DNA of 64,000 nt, from assembly GCF_003703835.1 (NCBI RefSeq), contig NZ_RDQR01000009.1:25779-89778 (forward strand), written 5' to 3'. Position numbers and translations under genes: made by a program. The stretch comes from Auritidibacter ignavus (GTDB lineage: Bacteria > Actinomycetota > Actinomycetes > Actinomycetales > Micrococcaceae). Below the pieces are notes generated by a model. It had not been told where the DNA came from. It saw only the letters and a list, made by a program, of their open reading frames with translations, and ran no database searches. Below, piece by piece: positions 33,792 to 45,269 of this stretch. Position 1 is the first letter of the stretch, and each line of letters begins with the position of its first letter.

Positions 33792-35204
33792 ATGACCGAT
33801 CTCGCCGAACTCAGCGCCAGCGAGTTAGTGCAAGGGTACGCCCAACAAGACTTCACCCCGGTGGAGGTCACCGAAGCCGTACTGGATCGGATCGACCAGT
33901 ACAACGGGGATCTGAATGCCTTCGTGCTTGTTAACCGGCCTGTGGCCCTGTCGATGGCCGCAGACTCTACCCGACGGTGGAAAAACGGGGAGCCCCTGGG
34001 CCCCGGTGATGGTGTGCCCACCTCAATCAAAGATCTGCTCCTGACCAAGGGTTGGCCCACGCTGCGCGGTAGCCGGCTCATCCCCGAAGACGGGCCCTGG
34101 CCCGATGATGCGCCCGCCGTGGCACGGTTGCGCGAAGCCGGTGCGGTCTTTATCGGAAAGGTCACCACCCCCGAGTTTGCTTGGAAGGCCCTCACCGACT
34201 GCCTTCGCCACGGCGTGACCACCAACCCGTGGGATCTCTCCCGACACGCGGGAGGATCCTCCGGTGGGGGAGCCGCAGCGGTGGCCTCCGGGATGGGGCC
34301 CTGGTCGGTGGGCACCGACGGTGGGGGCTCGGTGCGTATTCCGGCCTCTTTCACCGGCACAGTCGCCCTGAAACCGACCTACGGCACGGTGCCCCTCTAC
34401 CCCTCCTCACCCTTTGGAACCTTGGCCCACGGTGGGCCACTGACCCGCACCGTCACAGATGCCGCGATCATGATGGACATCATCTCCGGTTTCGACTCCC
34501 GCGACTGGTCGGCCCTTCCGACCCCCATCGGCTCATTCACCGAAGGACTCGACGACGGGGTTCAGGGCTTGCGGATCGCTTACTCTCCGACCCTCGGCTT
34601 CGGCCACAACGACCCCGAGGTGCAACGCCTGGTCGAGGACGCGGTGCACTTGCTCGAAGACCACGGAGCTCACATCGAGCAGGTGGATCCCCCGATCAGT
34701 GATCCGATTGAGCCGTTTCAGCTGTTGTGGTTCACCGGAGCCGCCAAAGTGCTTCAAGCCTACGGCCCCAACGCCCTGGAGGCTATCGATCCTGGGCTGC
34801 GTCAGGGAATCGAAAAATATCACCACGCCTCTGCACTGGACTACCTCAGCGCCCAAGCCGTGCGGATGGATCTGGGCATGACCATGGGTGCTTTTCACGA
34901 GACCTACGACCTGTTGGTGACACCGACCATGCCGATCACCGCCTTCGACTGCACCTCTCAGATGCCGGTCAACTGGGAGGGCGAATTCTGGACCTCGTGG
35001 ACCCCCTATACCTACCCCTTTAACATGACCCAGCAACCGGCAGCCTCTATTCCCTGCGGTGTGTCACCGGCCGATGGGCTCCCGGTGGGGTTACAGATCA
35101 TCGCGGCCCGCACCCAAGACCGGCTGGTGCTACGCGCTGCCCGAGCCTACGAACAGGCCACAGGTGAGCAATTCGTACGGCCGATCCGGCCTCACGCGGC
35201 CTAA
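33792..35204 (+). CDS. Amidase signature enzyme
   Basis: 470 aa from ATG 33792 (CAGGAG upstream); the frame is open further left but that part overlaps the dehydrogenase. Catalytic triad: Lys in VPTSIKDLLL, cis-Ser in SVGTDGGGSVRIPAS and nucleophile region AGGSSGGGAAAVASG. Family function is hydrolysis of C-N amide bonds. No GatB partner is nearby and the C-terminus (GVSPADGLPVGLQIIAAR) is that of stand-alone amidases, so GatA is unlikely. Pairing with a hydroxyacid dehydrogenase suggests catabolism of an amide. Confidence 0.88.
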   Translation: MTDLAELSASELVQGYAQQDFTPVEVTEAVLDRIDQYNGDLNAFVLVNRPVALSMAADSTRRWKNGEPLGPGDGVPTSIKDLLLTKGWPTLRGSRLIPEDGPWPDDAPAVARLREAGAVFIGKVTTPEFAWKALTDCLRHGVTTNPWDLSRHAGGSSGGGAAAVASGMGPWSVGTDGGGSVRIPASFTGTVALKPTYGTVPLYPSSPFGTLAHGGPLTRTVTDAAIMMDIISGFDSRDWSALPTPIGSFTEGLDDGVQGLRIAYSPTLGFGHNDPEVQRLVEDAVHLLEDHGAHIEQVDPPISDPIEPFQLLWFTGAAKVLQAYGPNALEAIDPGLRQGIEKYHHASALDYLSAQAVRMDLGMTMGAFHETYDLLVTPTMPITAFDCTSQMPVNWEGEFWTSWTPYTYPFNMTQQPAASIPCGVSPADGLPVGLQIIAARTQDRLVLRAARAYEQATGEQFVRPIRPHAA

Positions 35205-35573
35205 AACCCGCGTCGAAGCGCGTTATGCAACGACATGTTACTGCCCAAACGGCGAGAACTGGCAGGGGCTGACATGATCGAAGAGACCGTGGAGCGTTTG
35301 TGTAAGCTGGTGCCCAGCAGCGCGCATGCGAAGCCTCGCGCCTGGCGATGAACTGACCGGGCACCGCTGCGAACACTCTTGTACACAGCCGTGTGCTCCT
35401 AGTGTGTGTTCACAGATGGCGAGGGCGCTCTAGGGGCAGTGACCTATGAAAGGACAGGAGCCCGGGCTTCGCGTCCAGCGCTTGGCCTCGGGCGAGTGCA
35501 TTATGCGTCTGATCTCTTCTTCACACCTACTGATTCACCGCGAGGCTCCGGGTGCTGTGGTGGTGTTGCCACG
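35205..35573. other. Gap upstream of mesX
   Basis: 369 bp. The mesX reading frame stays open back to 35406 but the conserved protein begins at ATG 35574. CCCGGGC (35460 region) and GCCTCGGG can pair around a 16-nt loop. I looked for SAM and SAH riboswitch consensus elements and did not find one. Confidence 0.4.
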
Positions 35574-36581
35574 ATGACAGCGATAACTTTCACCCTGAAT
35601 CACACTCGCTTTGACGAGAACTACCAGCCACTGGACGGTACCCGGCTGACCACCAACTTCGCCAATCTGGCCCGTGGCGAGAACCGTGAGCAGAACCTGC
35701 GCACTGCCCTGCGTATGATCGATGATCGGTTCAACGAGTTGATCACCCAGGGCAATGCCAGTGGCCAGCGCTACCGAGTCCAGCTCGATATCGTCTCGGT
35801 GGCCATCGATCTGCCGTCCCAGGACGCTGAGGAGTCCTCTTTCCCGGTGATCGAAATGCTACAGACCACCGTGATCGACACCCAGACGCGGCAACGCATC
35901 CCTGGGGTGGTGGGGAATAACTTCTCCTCTTACGTGCGTGACTACGACTTCAGCATCCTGGCCCGCGAGTACGCCGAACGCGATGAGCCGTTACCTCAGG
36001 ACTTCGGGGTACTCCACGGCAATATTTTCAAGGGCTTCGTACAGTCCATGGCCTATCAGCAACAGTTCAGCAAGCTACCGGTGATCTGCATTAGTGCCTC
36101 GACCAAGAAGACCTATCACCGCACCGAGCACCAACACCCGGTGCTAGGAGTGGAGTACCGGCAGAATGAGTTCTCGCGCACCGATGAGTACTTCGCCAAG
36201 ATGGGGATGGCAGTCCGCTACTTCATGCCACCGAAGAGTGTTGCCCCGCTGGCGTTCTACCACTTCGGTGATCTGGAAGCCGACTACACCGATCTGGAAC
36301 TAGCCTCCACGATCGCGACCATGGAGACCTTCCAGCGGATTTATCGACCCGAGATCTACAACGCTCATACCCCGGCTGGCGAGGTGTATCAGCCCAGCCT
36401 GGAACACACTGACTTCTCGCCAACCCAGGTGGCCTATGACCGGGAGGAACGCTCCCGGCTCGGTGTGGAACAGGGCCATTTTGCCCTGGAGAAGCTCATC
36501 ACCCCGCACCGGGAGACCTTGGAACAGTGGTCGTCGCAGTACGCGGACCACCACCCGCACGCACAGGGAGCCACACGATGA
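35574..36581 (+). CDS. mesX: DUF1852 protein, MesX
   Basis: 335 aa. DUF1852 signature near the N-terminus: TRLTTNFANLARGENREQNL, then LRMIDDRFNELI. DUF1852 proteins occur with MesD methionine synthases and were named MesX because MesD activity depends on them, probably for supply of the methyl group in an oxygen-dependent way. Its stop overlaps the mesD start (ATGA). No signal peptide; cytosolic. Confidence 0.9.
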   Translation: MTAITFTLNHTRFDENYQPLDGTRLTTNFANLARGENREQNLRTALRMIDDRFNELITQGNASGQRYRVQLDIVSVAIDLPSQDAEESSFPVIEMLQTTVIDTQTRQRIPGVVGNNFSSYVRDYDFSILAREYAERDEPLPQDFGVLHGNIFKGFVQSMAYQQQFSKLPVICISASTKKTYHRTEHQHPVLGVEYRQNEFSRTDEYFAKMGMAVRYFMPPKSVAPLAFYHFGDLEADYTDLELASTIATMETFQRIYRPEIYNAHTPAGEVYQPSLEHTDFSPTQVAYDREERSRLGVEQGHFALEKLITPHRETLEQWSSQYADHHPHAQGATR

Positions 36582-37606
36582 CGAAACTTCTACCCACCAC
36601 CTCCGCCGGAAGTCTGCCCAAACCCTCCTGGCTGGCCGAACCAGAAAAACTCTGGTCGCCCTGGCAACTGGCAGACGAGGCACTGGCCGAAGGCAAACGC
36701 GACGCTCTCTTGCTGGCCCTGGCCGAGCAACGCGGTGCTGGCATCGATATCGTCAGCGACGGCGAACAGACCCGCCAGCACTTCGTGACCACCTTCATTG
36801 AGAACCTCAACGGTGTGGATTTTGAAAACCGCAAGGTGGTCCACATTCGGGAGCGCTATGACGCCTCGGTGCCGGTCGTTGTCGATGAGGTCACACGCAA
36901 AGGACCGGTGTTCGTCCAGGACGCCCGGGAGCTACGGGCTCACACCGAGACAACGATCAAATGGGCGCTGCCCGGCCCGATGACCATGGTCGATACGTTG
37001 TATGACGACTACTACGGTAGCCGGGAGAAGCTGGCCTGGAAATTTGCCGAGATCCTGAATGAAGAAGCCAAAGAACTCGCCGAAGCCGGAGTGGATATTA
37101 TCCAGTTCGATGAGCCGGCCTTCAACGTGTTCTTTGACGACGTCAAGGCCTGGGGCGTGCAGGCGCTGGAGCGGGCTGCCCAAGGGCTGAGCTGTCAGAC
37201 CGCCGTGCATGTCTGTTATGGCTACGGGATTGAGGCCAATACCGAGTGGAAGAAGACACTCGGCGAGGAATGGCGTCAGTATGAGGAGATCTTCCCCCAG
37301 ATCCAGCAGTCCAGCATTGATATTGTCTCGCTGGAAGCTCACAACTCGCACGTGCCGATCGAGCTCATTGAGCTGGTGGGTGGCAAGAAGCTGATGGTGG
37401 GGGCGATCGATGTGGCCAGCCACACCGTGGAGACCCCCGAAGAGGTCGCTGACACGTTGCGCCAGGCCCTGAAGCACGTGGATGCCGAAAACCTCTGGGC
37501 CTCCACCAACTGCGGGATGGCCCCGTTGCCACGGGATGTGGCCCGAGCCAAGCTCCGTGCCTTGAGCGCTGGGGCCGCGATCCTGCGAGAAGAACTGAGC
37601 TCCTAA
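36578..37606 (+). CDS. mesD: Folate-independent methionine synthase, MesD type
   Basis: 342 aa, corresponding to the C-terminal catalytic barrel of MetE alone. SAGSLPKPSWL and ISDGEQTRQHF at the N-terminal side bind homocysteine. Zinc ligands are His/Cys in AVHVCYGYGIEANTE, Glu in DEPAFN and Cys in WASTNCGMAPL. It lacks the N-terminal folate-binding half of MetE. With MesX it should make methionine from homocysteine without methyltetrahydrofolate. Confidence 0.9.
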   Translation: MTKLLPTTSAGSLPKPSWLAEPEKLWSPWQLADEALAEGKRDALLLALAEQRGAGIDIVSDGEQTRQHFVTTFIENLNGVDFENRKVVHIRERYDASVPVVVDEVTRKGPVFVQDARELRAHTETTIKWALPGPMTMVDTLYDDYYGSREKLAWKFAEILNEEAKELAEAGVDIIQFDEPAFNVFFDDVKAWGVQALERAAQGLSCQTAVHVCYGYGIEANTEWKKTLGEEWRQYEEIFPQIQQSSIDIVSLEAHNSHVPIELIELVGGKKLMVGAIDVASHTVETPEEVADTLRQALKHVDAENLWASTNCGMAPLPRDVARAKLRALSAGAAILREELSS

Positions 37607-37702
37607 CCCCATACCGGCAACGCTGTGCACGCGGTGGTCCGGGGTGTAACAACCTCGGCCACCGCGTGTGATGGGCCTGAACTTCGGTAGGATGTGGGTG
37701 AC

Positions 37703-39556
<1,854 letters not shown>

Positions 39557-39566
39557 GAGGACCCCG

Positions 39567-40820
39567 TTACGTAGTCTGCCCGGCACTGGCGCGTGGGAGC
39601 GTGACGGTCACGATCAGTCCACCACCCGGGCGGGCCGTGAGCTCCAGCTCACCGTGGGAGCGTTCCACGATGGCGGCCACAATCGCCAGACCGAGCCCAC
39701 GGCTGGCGCCACCGGCGCGGCCCCGGGCCGTGTGGAAGGGCTCGGTCAAATGGGCAAGGACCTCAGGGGCAATCATCTCACCGGCACCCTCCACCCGCAG
39801 TTGCACATCACCGGTCTCATCAGTGGCGACCGGGGGCTTAGCGGGGGCCAGGGTTGCGGTGCGCACCGTGAGCACACCGTTATCCCGATTATGCCGGATC
39901 GCGTTTTCCACCAGATTCTGCATCAGTTGCACGAGCAATCGCTCGTCGGCGTCGGCCACCGCCGGACCCAACTCGGTGGTGACCTGTAGCCCGCGCTCGT
40001 CGGCGGCGACGGTGTACTGGTCGAGCACCGTCTCGGCGACCTCGGCAAGATCCACCGGGCCGGTCTGAATTCCGCCGGCTTCGGCCTCGGCCAAATCCAG
40101 TAGGGACTCCACGGTGCTACTACTGCGCGCATTGAGTTCGGCCAATCGCTCGAGTACTTGGCGATCCACGGCACCGGGGGTTGCCCGGGCCACATCCAGG
40201 ATGGTTTTGGAGGCAGCCAGCGGGGTGCGTAGCTCGTGGGAGGCATTGGCGGCAAACCGGCGTTGGGCGGTGTTATAGCGCTGAATATTCTCCAGCATCG
40301 CATCGAAGGTCTGGGCCAGATCGACGATCTCATCGCGGGGCCCTCTCAGTCCGATCCGGTGGTCCAACCGGCCACTGGCAGCGATCTGGGCGGCCTCGTT
40401 GATCTGGGCCAGCGGACGCAACATCCGCCCGGCCAGCCACCAGGCGACCAGCGAACTGAGTACAGCCAAGATCAGCAGCACAATAACCGAGACGGTGATC
40501 AGCAACGTGATGAGATCTTCGCGGCTTTGAACCTCGACAGAGAAACTGCCGCCGGGGCCCTCGGCGCCATCAGCCACCTCTGATCCCTCGGTCCCGGCCG
40601 GTGGGTGGGTGCTATCGGGGACGATGAGCACCGAACCATCCTCGCCGGTAGCACCGACGCGTCCGAAGGAATAGTCCGGCCCCAGCCCCAGGTAGGTCAC
40701 CAGCACCGTCAACAGCACCGCCCCGCAGATGATGACCAGCACCGCGTAAGAAAAGGCCAGGCGGGTACGAGCGCTGAACCGGTGGGCCGGGCGCAACCGT
40801 TGGGGCGGCTGCTCAGTCAT
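39567..40820 (-). CDS. Sensor histidine kinase (HAMP-HisKA-HATPase)
   Basis: 417 aa from ATG 40820, which overlaps the end of the regulator gene by eight bases. Two membrane segments bracket an extracytoplasmic domain of about 80 residues. A HAMP linker, the His box NASHELRTPLAASKTILD, N box VENAIRHNRDNG and a G-box GASRGLGLAIVAAI follow. It is the sensor of the two-component system controlling the efflux operon next to it, probably envelope or peptide stress, by context. Confidence 0.9.
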   Translation of the reverse strand: MTEQPPQRLRPAHRFSARTRLAFSYAVLVIICGAVLLTVLVTYLGLGPDYSFGRVGATGEDGSVLIVPDSTHPPAGTEGSEVADGAEGPGGSFSVEVQSREDLITLLITVSVIVLLILAVLSSLVAWWLAGRMLRPLAQINEAAQIAASGRLDHRIGLRGPRDEIVDLAQTFDAMLENIQRYNTAQRRFAANASHELRTPLAASKTILDVARATPGAVDRQVLERLAELNARSSSTVESLLDLAEAEAGGIQTGPVDLAEVAETVLDQYTVAADERGLQVTTELGPAVADADERLLVQLMQNLVENAIRHNRDNGVLTVRTATLAPAKPPVATDETGDVQLRVEGAGEMIAPEVLAHLTEPFHTARGRAGGASRGLGLAIVAAIVERSHGELELTARPGGGLIVTVTLPRASAGQTT

Positions 40821-41517
40821 GATCGGCCCGCGGGCTGGTCGTGGGGGCCGGCTCGGGGTCGGCATCCACCGTGTAGCCCACCCCGGAGATGGTACGGATC
40901 ACCCAGGGCTCGCCGAGCTTGCGGCGCAGGGAGCTGATGGTGACCTTCACCGACTGGGTGAACGGGTTGGCGTTTTCATCCCAGGCTTCGGCCAACAGCT
41001 GTTCGGCGCTGATCACCCGGCCAGGCTCGCGCATCAGCGTTTCTAACACCGCAAATTCCTTGGGGCTGAGCCGAATGTTGCGCCCCGATCGGGTGACCTC
41101 GTGCCGGAAAGGGTCCAGCCTCACCCCGCCGGCACGGTATTGGGCCGGGCGCGGGGTGAAGCGACGACGCCCCAAGGCCCGGACTCGGGCCACCAGCTCG
41201 TCGAATTCAAAGGGCTTGGTCAGATAGTCGTCGGCGCCTAAGGACAGTCCGTCGACTTTCTCCTCGACTCTGCCGGCGGCGGTGACCATCAGGATCGCCG
41301 GCCGATCCACCTCGGCATCCAGGCGCTGGCAGACCTCGTCGCCGTGTACCCCGGGGATATCCCGATCCAACAGCATCACGTCGTAGTCGATAGTGGCCAC
41401 CAAGTGTAACGCCTGGTGGCCATCGGTGGCGATATCGGCCGAGATGGACGACAACGCGAGTCCGTCTCGGATCGCTTCGGCCAGATACGGCTGGTCTTCA
41501 ACGATCAATACCCGCAT
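40813..41517 (-). CDS. OmpR-family response regulator
   Basis: 234 aa. Receiver domain with DDYDVMLLDRDIPGVHG-like acceptor region and conserved Lys in DDYLTKPFEFDELVARV. C-terminal winged helix (IRLSPKEFAVLETLMREPGR, then VKVTISSLRRKL). The gene lies 42 bp after the permease gene on the same strand, so the efflux operon and its regulators are co-transcribed or autoregulated. Confidence 0.93.
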   Translation of the reverse strand: MRVLIVEDQPYLAEAIRDGLALSSISADIATDGHQALHLVATIDYDVMLLDRDIPGVHGDEVCQRLDAEVDRPAILMVTAAGRVEEKVDGLSLGADDYLTKPFEFDELVARVRALGRRRFTPRPAQYRAGGVRLDPFRHEVTRSGRNIRLSPKEFAVLETLMREPGRVISAEQLLAEAWDENANPFTQSVKVTISSLRRKLGEPWVIRTISGVGYTVDADPEPAPTTSPRADHD

Positions 41518-41559
41518 GAACGGCTCCCGGTAGTTGTTGTGGTGGTGTGGTGGCGGAGA

Positions 41560-42759
41560 TCATGTGCTCAGTGCCGCGGTCGGGGAGGTGTTCGCTGCGC
41601 GCATGGCCGGCAAGACCCCGGCGATCGCCCCGACCAGGATGGTCACGGTGATCCCCAATAGTGGAATCAGCGGCGGGAGCGTGGGCATCCACCCGTTGAC
41701 CAGGGAGACGACCAGGGTACACAGCCCGCCTAACACGATGCCGGCGACGCCACCGTAGCTCGCCAGTAGCACCGATTCAACCATAAACTGGCGCCGAATG
41801 TGGACGCGGGTAGCACCCAGTGCCCGGCGCAAGCCGATCTCGCGACGGCGCTCCATGACGGTGATGACCATGATATTGGCCACCCCGATCCCGCCGACCA
41901 ACAGCGCGATCGAGCCCACACCCACCAGCAGTCCGGTAAAGGCGGTATCGATGGCGTTTTGGGCCGCCAGTGTGTCGGAGGGGCGACTGACGCTGACCTC
42001 ATTGGGCCGTTGCGGGTTGATGGTCGAGGGGATCAGATCCCGGACGGCAGTCACCGCCTCGTCGGTAGAGCGTTCAAACAGTGTGGTCGGTGAGCCGGAG
42101 AACTCCAGCTGCTGGTGGGCCTGCTCGGCGCCGACGAGCACCGAGGTGTTCAACTCCGCAGCCAGGGGTGAGGGGTTGAGGATTCCCAGCACCGTGTAGG
42201 TGATTCCGTTGAGACTCACCGTTGCACCTGGGGTGGCGATGCCGAGGCGTTGGGCGGCGGTGGCCCCCAGCACGGTGGTGGGGTACTGGCCGGTGGCCCG
42301 ATTGAACCAGGTGCCGTTACGCAACGAGGTGGAGGTGACCTCCAAGAGTTCCTCATCGGCGGCGGCCACGGTGAGCCCATTGGTTTGGCCCGGATCGATG
42401 TGGGAGTTGCGGTAGGCGTGCACACCGGTCAGTTCGGCCAACCAACTGACCTGTTCGACCCCGTCGACCCGACGGAGCCGAGCCGCGGAATCGGCCGGTA
42501 GCACGGTCTGTTCTCCGGAGAAAGACTCGCCCGGGGTCACGGTGAGCATATTGGTGCCCAGGGCGGCCAGGCGTTCTTGCACCTTGGCCTGGCTCGACAG
42601 CGAGATCCCGATCACCGCGATCATCGCAGCGATCCCAATGGCGATCCCCAGGGCCGACAGGGTGGCCCGAGCTGGATGGGCGCGCACCCCGTTCCAGCCC
42701 AGACGCAACAGGTCGGTCAGGCGCAGCCGGGAGGCATGGATGGTGGTCGGTGCGCTCAC
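41560..42759 (-). CDS. MacB/FtsX-type ABC permease
   Basis: 399 aa. One N-terminal membrane segment, a large extracytoplasmic MacB_PCD domain (about residues 60-260) and three C-terminal segments with the FtsX signature (GGIGVANIMVITVMERRREI, GLRRALGATRVHIRRQFMVE). Works with the ATPase and the adaptor as a mechanotransmission exporter of peptides or lipids. GTG/ATG overlap of four bases with the ATPase gene. Confidence 0.92.
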   Translation of the reverse strand: MSAPTTIHASRLRLTDLLRLGWNGVRAHPARATLSALGIAIGIAAMIAVIGISLSSQAKVQERLAALGTNMLTVTPGESFSGEQTVLPADSAARLRRVDGVEQVSWLAELTGVHAYRNSHIDPGQTNGLTVAAADEELLEVTSTSLRNGTWFNRATGQYPTTVLGATAAQRLGIATPGATVSLNGITYTVLGILNPSPLAAELNTSVLVGAEQAHQQLEFSGSPTTLFERSTDEAVTAVRDLIPSTINPQRPNEVSVSRPSDTLAAQNAIDTAFTGLLVGVGSIALLVGGIGVANIMVITVMERRREIGLRRALGATRVHIRRQFMVESVLLASYGGVAGIVLGGLCTLVVSLVNGWMPTLPPLIPLLGITVTILVGAIAGVLPAMRAANTSPTAALST

Positions 42760-43475
42760 GTCATCTCACTTTCAGCTGTGATCGGTGCGTGCGTGCCGGT
42801 ATCGGATTCCACCGCGCCATCGCGGATCGCGATCTGGCGGGGGAACCGGGCGGCCACGTCGCGGTCGTGGGTAATCACCAGCACCGTGGTGCCGGATTCG
42901 TTGAGTTGTTCCAGGATGTCCATCACCTGCGCGCCGGAGCGGGAGTCTAAGGCCCCGGTCGGCTCATCGGCCAGCAATAAAGGGGGGTTGCCGACCACTG
43001 CCCGGGCGATGGCCACGCGTTGACGTTGCCCGCCGGAGAGTTGTTTCGGGGTGTGGCCCGCTCGGTCAGCCAAGCCCACCCGGTCCAGGGCGTGATGGGC
43101 GCGTTCGCGCCGCTCGTCCAGCGGTAGCCCCCGGTACAGCAAACCGGTGGCAACATTATCGACAGCGGTCTGGGACTCATCGAGGTGGTACTGCTGGAAG
43201 ACGAACCCGATCAGCGTGGCCCGCAAGGCGGACAGCTCGGCGTCACTGGCGGCCGAGGCGCGGTGCCCGGCGAGGATCACCTCGCCACTGGTGGCCCGAT
43301 CGAGGGTGCCGATCAGATTCAGCAACGTGGTTTTGCCCGAACCACTCGGCCCAATGATCGCCACGCGCTCGCCGGGGTGCACGTCAAAACTCACCCCGTC
43401 TAACGCCACGGTGGGCGGGGACCCGTAGGTACGGCAGACCTGTTGCAGGGACAATAGGGTCTCGGCGGTACTCAC
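42756..43475 (-). CDS. LolD/MacB-type ABC ATPase
   Basis: 239 aa: Walker A GPSGSGKTTLLNLI, signature LSGGQRQRVAIARA, Walker B LLLADEPTGALDSRSG, switch VLVITHDRDVAARF. Standard length. Overlaps both neighbours by four bases, so it is tightly coupled with permease and adaptor. Confidence 0.94.
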   Translation of the reverse strand: MSTAETLLSLQQVCRTYGSPPTVALDGVSFDVHPGERVAIIGPSGSGKTTLLNLIGTLDRATSGEVILAGHRASAASDAELSALRATLIGFVFQQYHLDESQTAVDNVATGLLYRGLPLDERRERAHHALDRVGLADRAGHTPKQLSGGQRQRVAIARAVVGNPPLLLADEPTGALDSRSGAQVMDILEQLNESGTTVLVITHDRDVAARFPRQIAIRDGAVESDTGTHAPITAESEMT

Positions 43476-44530
43476 TCGGCCACCGCCACCTTATCGCCGG
43501 CCGCAAGCTCACCGGAGGTGACCTCCACCATCTCATCGGCGAACTTTCCGACCTTGATCGGCACGCGCTGCACGGTGTCCCCGTCGACGACGTCAACGGC
43601 GTAGCCGCCACCGGATTGGGCCAGCAACGCGCGCACCGGAACGGTCAGCACGTCCTCGGCCACCGTGCGGGTCGCCACGACCGTGACGGGAACATTGGCA
43701 TAGGAGGCGGCCACGGACGGGTCTTTTAACGCCACCCGGACCGGAATCGTCACGCTGGTCTTGCCGGAATCGTCCTCTTTTTCCACGGCGGGATCGACCT
43801 GTTCGACGACTCCCTCGGCTTCGTCACCGTTGGGTAGTCGCACGGTGACCTCTTGGCCGGTGGTCAGTAAGTCTTGCTGGGCGGTTTGCACCTCTGCGGT
43901 GGCAAATAGCCTGGTGTCGGTGACTTCCAGGACCCCGTCACTGGCGGGGCTACCGGCTTCGGACAGGCGTTTATTGACCCGCACATCGCTGGGCAGAAAG
44001 ACCACGCGACCACGCTCGATCTGCTGAGTCTGGGGCAGGCCGAGATCCTTTTGCCACCGTCCAATCGCCGTAGCGGTGGCTGCATCGAAGCGTTGATCCG
44101 GTGTACCGGAGAAGTAGTCGAGATCCGCCAGGTTCTGCTCGAGTTGTTCCACATCGCGACCGTTGGGCATACCCAACTCAAAGGTGCGCCAGGCCGGCAA
44201 CTTGCCGCGCATAGCTACCACCGGGCGGTCGTCGAGACGCATCAGCTCCTCGCCTGGTTTCACGGTGCTACCCGGTGAGGCCACCGAGGTCAGCGTGCCG
44301 GAGAGTTCGGTGCCCACCGTCTGGGCGGGACCATATCCCAGGGTGCCTTTGACCTCAACGCGTTCGTGCAGGTCGGTTTGTTCAGCATTGGCGGTCTCGA
44401 CTTCAGCGGCTGCGGGAGCCGGAGCATCGTCGTGGACCGCATTGGCGACCACAAAGCCACCGGCTCCGGCTGCCAAGACGCCGGCGACGAGCACAGAGCC
44501 GATGACCGCCCGAGATTTCAGGGTACTCAC
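43472..44530 (-). CDS. Efflux adaptor with peptidoglycan-binding domain
   Basis: 352 aa. An N-terminal membrane anchor is followed by a lipoyl/barrel-sandwich region, an inserted PG_binding_1-like helical repeat (LADLDYFSGTPDQRFDAATA) and HlyD-like beta domains (GDEAEGVVEQVDPAVEKEDD). In Gram-positives such adaptors hold MacB-like exporters to the wall. It starts four bases inside the lipoprotein gene's end. Confidence 0.87.
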   Translation of the reverse strand: MSTLKSRAVIGSVLVAGVLAAGAGGFVVANAVHDDAPAPAAAEVETANAEQTDLHERVEVKGTLGYGPAQTVGTELSGTLTSVASPGSTVKPGEELMRLDDRPVVAMRGKLPAWRTFELGMPNGRDVEQLEQNLADLDYFSGTPDQRFDAATATAIGRWQKDLGLPQTQQIERGRVVFLPSDVRVNKRLSEAGSPASDGVLEVTDTRLFATAEVQTAQQDLLTTGQEVTVRLPNGDEAEGVVEQVDPAVEKEDDSGKTSVTIPVRVALKDPSVAASYANVPVTVVATRTVAEDVLTVPVRALLAQSGGGYAVDVVDGDTVQRVPIKVGKFADEMVEVTSGELAAGDKVAVAE

Positions 44531-45063
44531 TGGCCCACCTCTGCTCCGGGGATCAGGCCGGCTTCATTCGAGCACTGTTCGACATCGGCTGGATCGGCAT
44601 CCGGCACGCCACTGACGACCGGCCCCTGGCCCGAGCTGAAGTCCGGATCCGGTACATCGTAGCCAGCTTCGCGCATACACCGGGAGAACTCCAGCATCAT
44701 GGCTTCCAGCTCCGAGTTATCGGCGACATTGGCGTCCTGCGGTGGCGGACCGATCTTTTCCTCGCAACTCTGCAAGGCCGCGTCGAAAGCGGCCGGGTCT
44801 TCACTGCCGCCAAAGGAGCCGTCGGGGTTGACCGGAATCGCACCACCGTCGCCGAGCTCGATCCCCTCATCGTTCATGCACTGGGTGAAATCGTGTTGCC
44901 ACTGTTCCACGCTCGAGGCGCTACCGGCATTGAGCTCCGTCTCGGCGCTCGCCTCGGAGTCGTTGTTCTGATCTTTGCCGTCACCGCAGGCACTCAACAC
45001 CAGAGTTGCCGCACACACAGCGGCCGATACCTGGAGCACACCGGGCTTGATGAGTTGACGCAT
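44527..45063 (-). CDS. Secreted lipoprotein of the efflux operon
   Basis: 178 aa with a lipobox LVLSAC (Cys 26). The mature part is acidic with two repeats of a Cys-containing pattern, WQHDFTQCMNDEGIEL and LEFSRCMREAGYDVPDPD, each followed by a lone Cys (LQSCEEK, EQCSNEA). The FxxCMRExGxxVPDP repeat is common in actinobacterial lipoproteins encoded before HlyD-like adaptors. First gene of the six-gene operon; function unknown. Confidence 0.8.
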   Translation of the reverse strand: MRQLIKPGVLQVSAAVCAATLVLSACGDGKDQNNDSEASAETELNAGSASSVEQWQHDFTQCMNDEGIELGDGGAIPVNPDGSFGGSEDPAAFDAALQSCEEKIGPPPQDANVADNSELEAMMLEFSRCMREAGYDVPDPDFSSGQGPVVSGVPDADPADVEQCSNEAGLIPGAEVGQ

Positions 45064-45269
45064 CTGATAACCTCCGTCGTTGGCGTCGGGGCCGACCGGC
45101 TGATTGTCCTCGCCGTCGGCGTCCTGAACAACAGGACATGTTCCAGTCTCGAAGATCGAAGGTTGTCAGAAGGTAAAGAGATGTTCTCGCGGTGTCACCA
45201 GTCCGTCCACGCACATCGCCCGCCGGCACACCGGGTGCCGACGGGCGATGAGCTACAGCAGAGTAGCGA

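Noticed and set aside
33792..35204. GatA subunit of the tRNA amidotransferase
   Set aside because: Same catalytic triad, but no gatB/gatC nearby and the context is catabolic.
35406..35573. N-terminal extension of MesX
   Set aside because: Open frame, but the DUF1852 family begins at the ATG at 35574 and the extension has no conserved sequence.
35440..35573. SAM or SAH riboswitch before mesX
   Set aside because: Some pairing is possible but none of the conserved sequence elements is present.
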